From Embleya sp051903075 (GTDB taxonomy: Bacteria > Actinomycetota > Actinomycetes > Streptomycetales > Streptomycetaceae): a stretch of DNA of 64,000 nt. The DNA is taken from assembly GCF_051903075.1 (NCBI RefSeq), contig NZ_CP182422.1, positions 930,001-994,000 of the forward strand, written 5' to 3'. The notes under the pieces were generated by a model, which saw only the letters and a list, made by a program, of their open reading frames with translations, was not told where the DNA came from and did not search any database. A program made the position numbers and the translations under genes. This document shows positions 63,401 through 64,000 of the stretch, piece after piece (within the stretch, counting starts at the first letter, position 1; each line of letters starts with the position of its first letter).

Positions 63401-63783
63401 CACTGGTGGTGTTCAACCGCTGCTACTTCCTGATGAACCAGCTCATGCTTCAGCACTTCAGCGGTACGCCGGACGCCGGCCTGCGCCGCTCGCCGCTCAT
63501 GAACGCGGCGATCGACGTCATGGCGGGGATGATGAGGCCACTCGCCGAGCACTTGGTGACGCTTCCATCCGGCCGACCGGGGCGTACCGCGGGCCCTTCC
63601 TTCGAACTGGAGGCGCAGCCGGAGTTCATCGCCAGGCCGGATGTGGCGCTGCGGTCGATCAGCCGTACATTCGCCCATCTCGCCGACGCGGCGGCCCGGT
63701 TGCCCGGCCTTCCCGCACGGGTTCCGGAACTCATGTGCTCCTACGCCGACTACTTCCATGCGCCCGACCCGGCCGACCGGTGA
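60466..63783 (+). CDS. RebD/StaD/VioB-type imine dimer synthase
   Basis: 1105 residues from a GTG at 60466. Codons before it read SIFDV in frame from a CTG at 60451 with GGGAG five bases upstream, matching the MSILDFPR start of VioB, so a CTG start overlapping the oxidase stop is possible. Landmarks of the family: WGHYNDYLATTFNRARVFD, FMGDEVFSLSDACRVASHAR, LMCDPRHRDKTFYMPPTR, a ferritin-like region with AVMMQYLYAAWSIP, REEMMHFLVINNI and DEESHF, and LMNAAIDVMAGMMRPL near the end. Family reaction: heme/iron-dependent coupling of two imine molecules into chromopyrrolic acid or the violacein precursor. It is the last gene of the operon. Confidence 0.92.
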   Translation: MPRLHFAGTAVTRLPTGPRSGLYDLSRNRAVTSQGVPFPLDRPPREYHDHLDGLGRRYEPDGRITADGRFGTVKGWNFGANGHFWVDARVSGWERAPGDVDTSDPVVGRHVDMWGHYNDYLATTFNRARVFDVDPASNWTTTVMVGRFGFGRQGRSHEVGYMAMGAVTGLQPPRWQNSHHILDVGDHPLADRFRRSVVHQFAVDGALGLDWFPEAEGSEAARLLRTRVTDGGAAGLVVRFALTNMATPTVHDAPDVWQVRGSIAPWHREEERTCPAGRFLSARRPRRSGAAPLLHNAAVRVTAEYTTFDLVTAIPVTARNTRPGPGPLHELGPRLDVGDLQLRTRDSGRLVATVPRDAYLADADRTGGLVTVPTHHDPSARPVGDAGPDEPLVLVGAPPGHEPAVLLTEEETVVRIDDSALFVEPPDRGSRDDGAAEVDVRTYHLGRPAPASVRVRQFFNPRALPGDPWAGSGERRCGDVRIVDVRPGGTRAGDDKWDESCTLETDAEGRGRLALRWASAGSTRLLVLPTGDEPPCEPAEAGSAARAYDNDDRLGYWPAVCAVDVRVLPDTRHLDDIPRDRVTPQVLYREVFAPYEHLYSFMGDEVFSLSDACRVASHARLIWLMCDPRHRDKTFYMPPTRDMTGPQARLLLAHLRQEEASRRPPPRLVPRRARSGAITTRAGLHEALREAAAVELAVMMQYLYAAWSIPLHGAGRELVRRGEWTDEQLRLACGKGAETLDNGVRGGLMNVAREEMMHFLVINNIITAMGLAFHLPRIDFGTVNSRLRLPLDLCLEGFGLGSVQRFIALERPHGSGRDLAEDRLPHRDEGPSYSYESLSDLYEAIREGIKTVPDLFLVERGRGGGEHHLFMRASVNAAHPDYQLEVDDVASALFALDFVTEHGEGNVLDGVRHDEESHFATFTRISDLLMAEHQKPGHPHDGGRRRPPWSPAYPVLRNPSLHAGNPARQQVTAPEARAALVVFNRCYFLMNQLMLQHFSGTPDAGLRRSPLMNAAIDVMAGMMRPLAEHLVTLPSGRPGRTAGPSFELEAQPEFIARPDVALRSISRTFAHLADAAARLPGLPARVPELMCSYADYFHAPDPADR

Positions 63784-63826
63784 GATCCACCCCTCGGTGC
63801 CGGCCGGGTCGACAAGCGCAGGAGGC

Positions 63827-64000
63827 TCAGCGGCGAACCGCGTGTAGGTACCAGGCCGGCCCGTTGACCCTGCCCTTGTTGTCGACGGGTGCCCGATCCC
63901 TGTCGATCGTCGCGCCCAACTGCCTGAACCGGTCGATCTGCTGATCGGTGAGGGAGTCCCGGACAAGGCCCGTGGACAGGGTCGTGGGACGGATCTCCCT
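63827..64000 (-). CDS. C-terminus of an unidentified protein, 5' part outside window
   Basis: The last 57 codons and stop of a minus-strand gene (LSTGLVRDSLTDQQIDRFRQ; DNKGRVNGPAWYLHAVRR). Convergent with the dimer-synthase operon, separated by 43 bases. Too short to name. Confidence 0.6.
   Translation of the reverse strand, partial: REIRPTTLSTGLVRDSLTDQQIDRFRQLGATIDRDRAPVDNKGRVNGPAWYLHAVRR

Overview
This is very GC-rich DNA with the gene style of a large actinomycete of the Streptomyces type: GTG starts, coupled stop/start overlaps, many LuxR, TetR, MerR and LysR regulators, ECF and SigB-like sigma factors, SpoIIE/RsbW proteins, and terpene and aromatic-dimer biosynthesis genes. No complete tRNA or rRNA gene is present. 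Broken genes are unusually common, so the stretch is either a decaying, strain-variable part of the chromosome or carries indel errors in GC-rich runs.

Layout. 0-15 kb: a truncated LuxR/ATPase regulator, two related alpha/beta hydrolases (one frameshifted), an ECF sigma factor with a SnoaL-like tail, another hydrolase coupled to a decayed LuxR regulator, a MerR/membrane-protein pair, a truncated FAD monooxygenase, and two short-chain dehydrogenases divergent from a LysR regulator. A terpene synthase is cut off near 15.2 kb. 15.2-28.8 kb: tandem integrative islands bounded by three partial copies of the 3' half of a tRNA-Pro(GGG) gene (16976, 21118, 27500). Their cargo is anti-phage: a GmrSD-type restriction enzyme, a three-gene ABC-3C operon and an HNH endonuclease. 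One integrase is intact and one is truncated. 28.8-46.4 kb: a stress and cold-response zone. It holds a YdcF protein, a GAF-PP2C phosphatase, an ISL3-type IS remnant, a frameshifted ice-binding surface protein with a collagen-like stalk and LAxTG anchor, cspA with a terminator-like leader, a DEAD-box helicase, a SigB-family sigma factor, an RsbW-like kinase and an ATPase-phosphatase. It also contains two related long-leader promoter modules read on the minus strand, at 41.9-42.4 and 45.6-46.4 kb. 46.6-56.7 kb: a small secreted protein, replication-gene remnants (a DnaB N-terminal domain protein), TetR regulators, a P450 remnant, a TY-Chap protein, a P-loop kinase-like protein and a Tam-like methyltransferase.

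57.2-63.8 kb: a four-gene, tightly coupled operon of a DUF6875-like protein, an O-methyltransferase, an FAD L-amino-acid oxidase (RebO/VioA type) and a 1105-residue RebD/StaD/VioB-type dimer synthase. It looks like a compact tryptophan- or aryl-pyruvate-dimer pathway. The next gene, on the minus strand, runs off the window.

The points most worth following up are the ABC-3C operon inside the tRNA-Pro island, the DUF6875-associated dimer-synthase operon, and the paired long-leader modules with their shared promoter architecture. All family calls were made by reading translated sequence; no database search was run.
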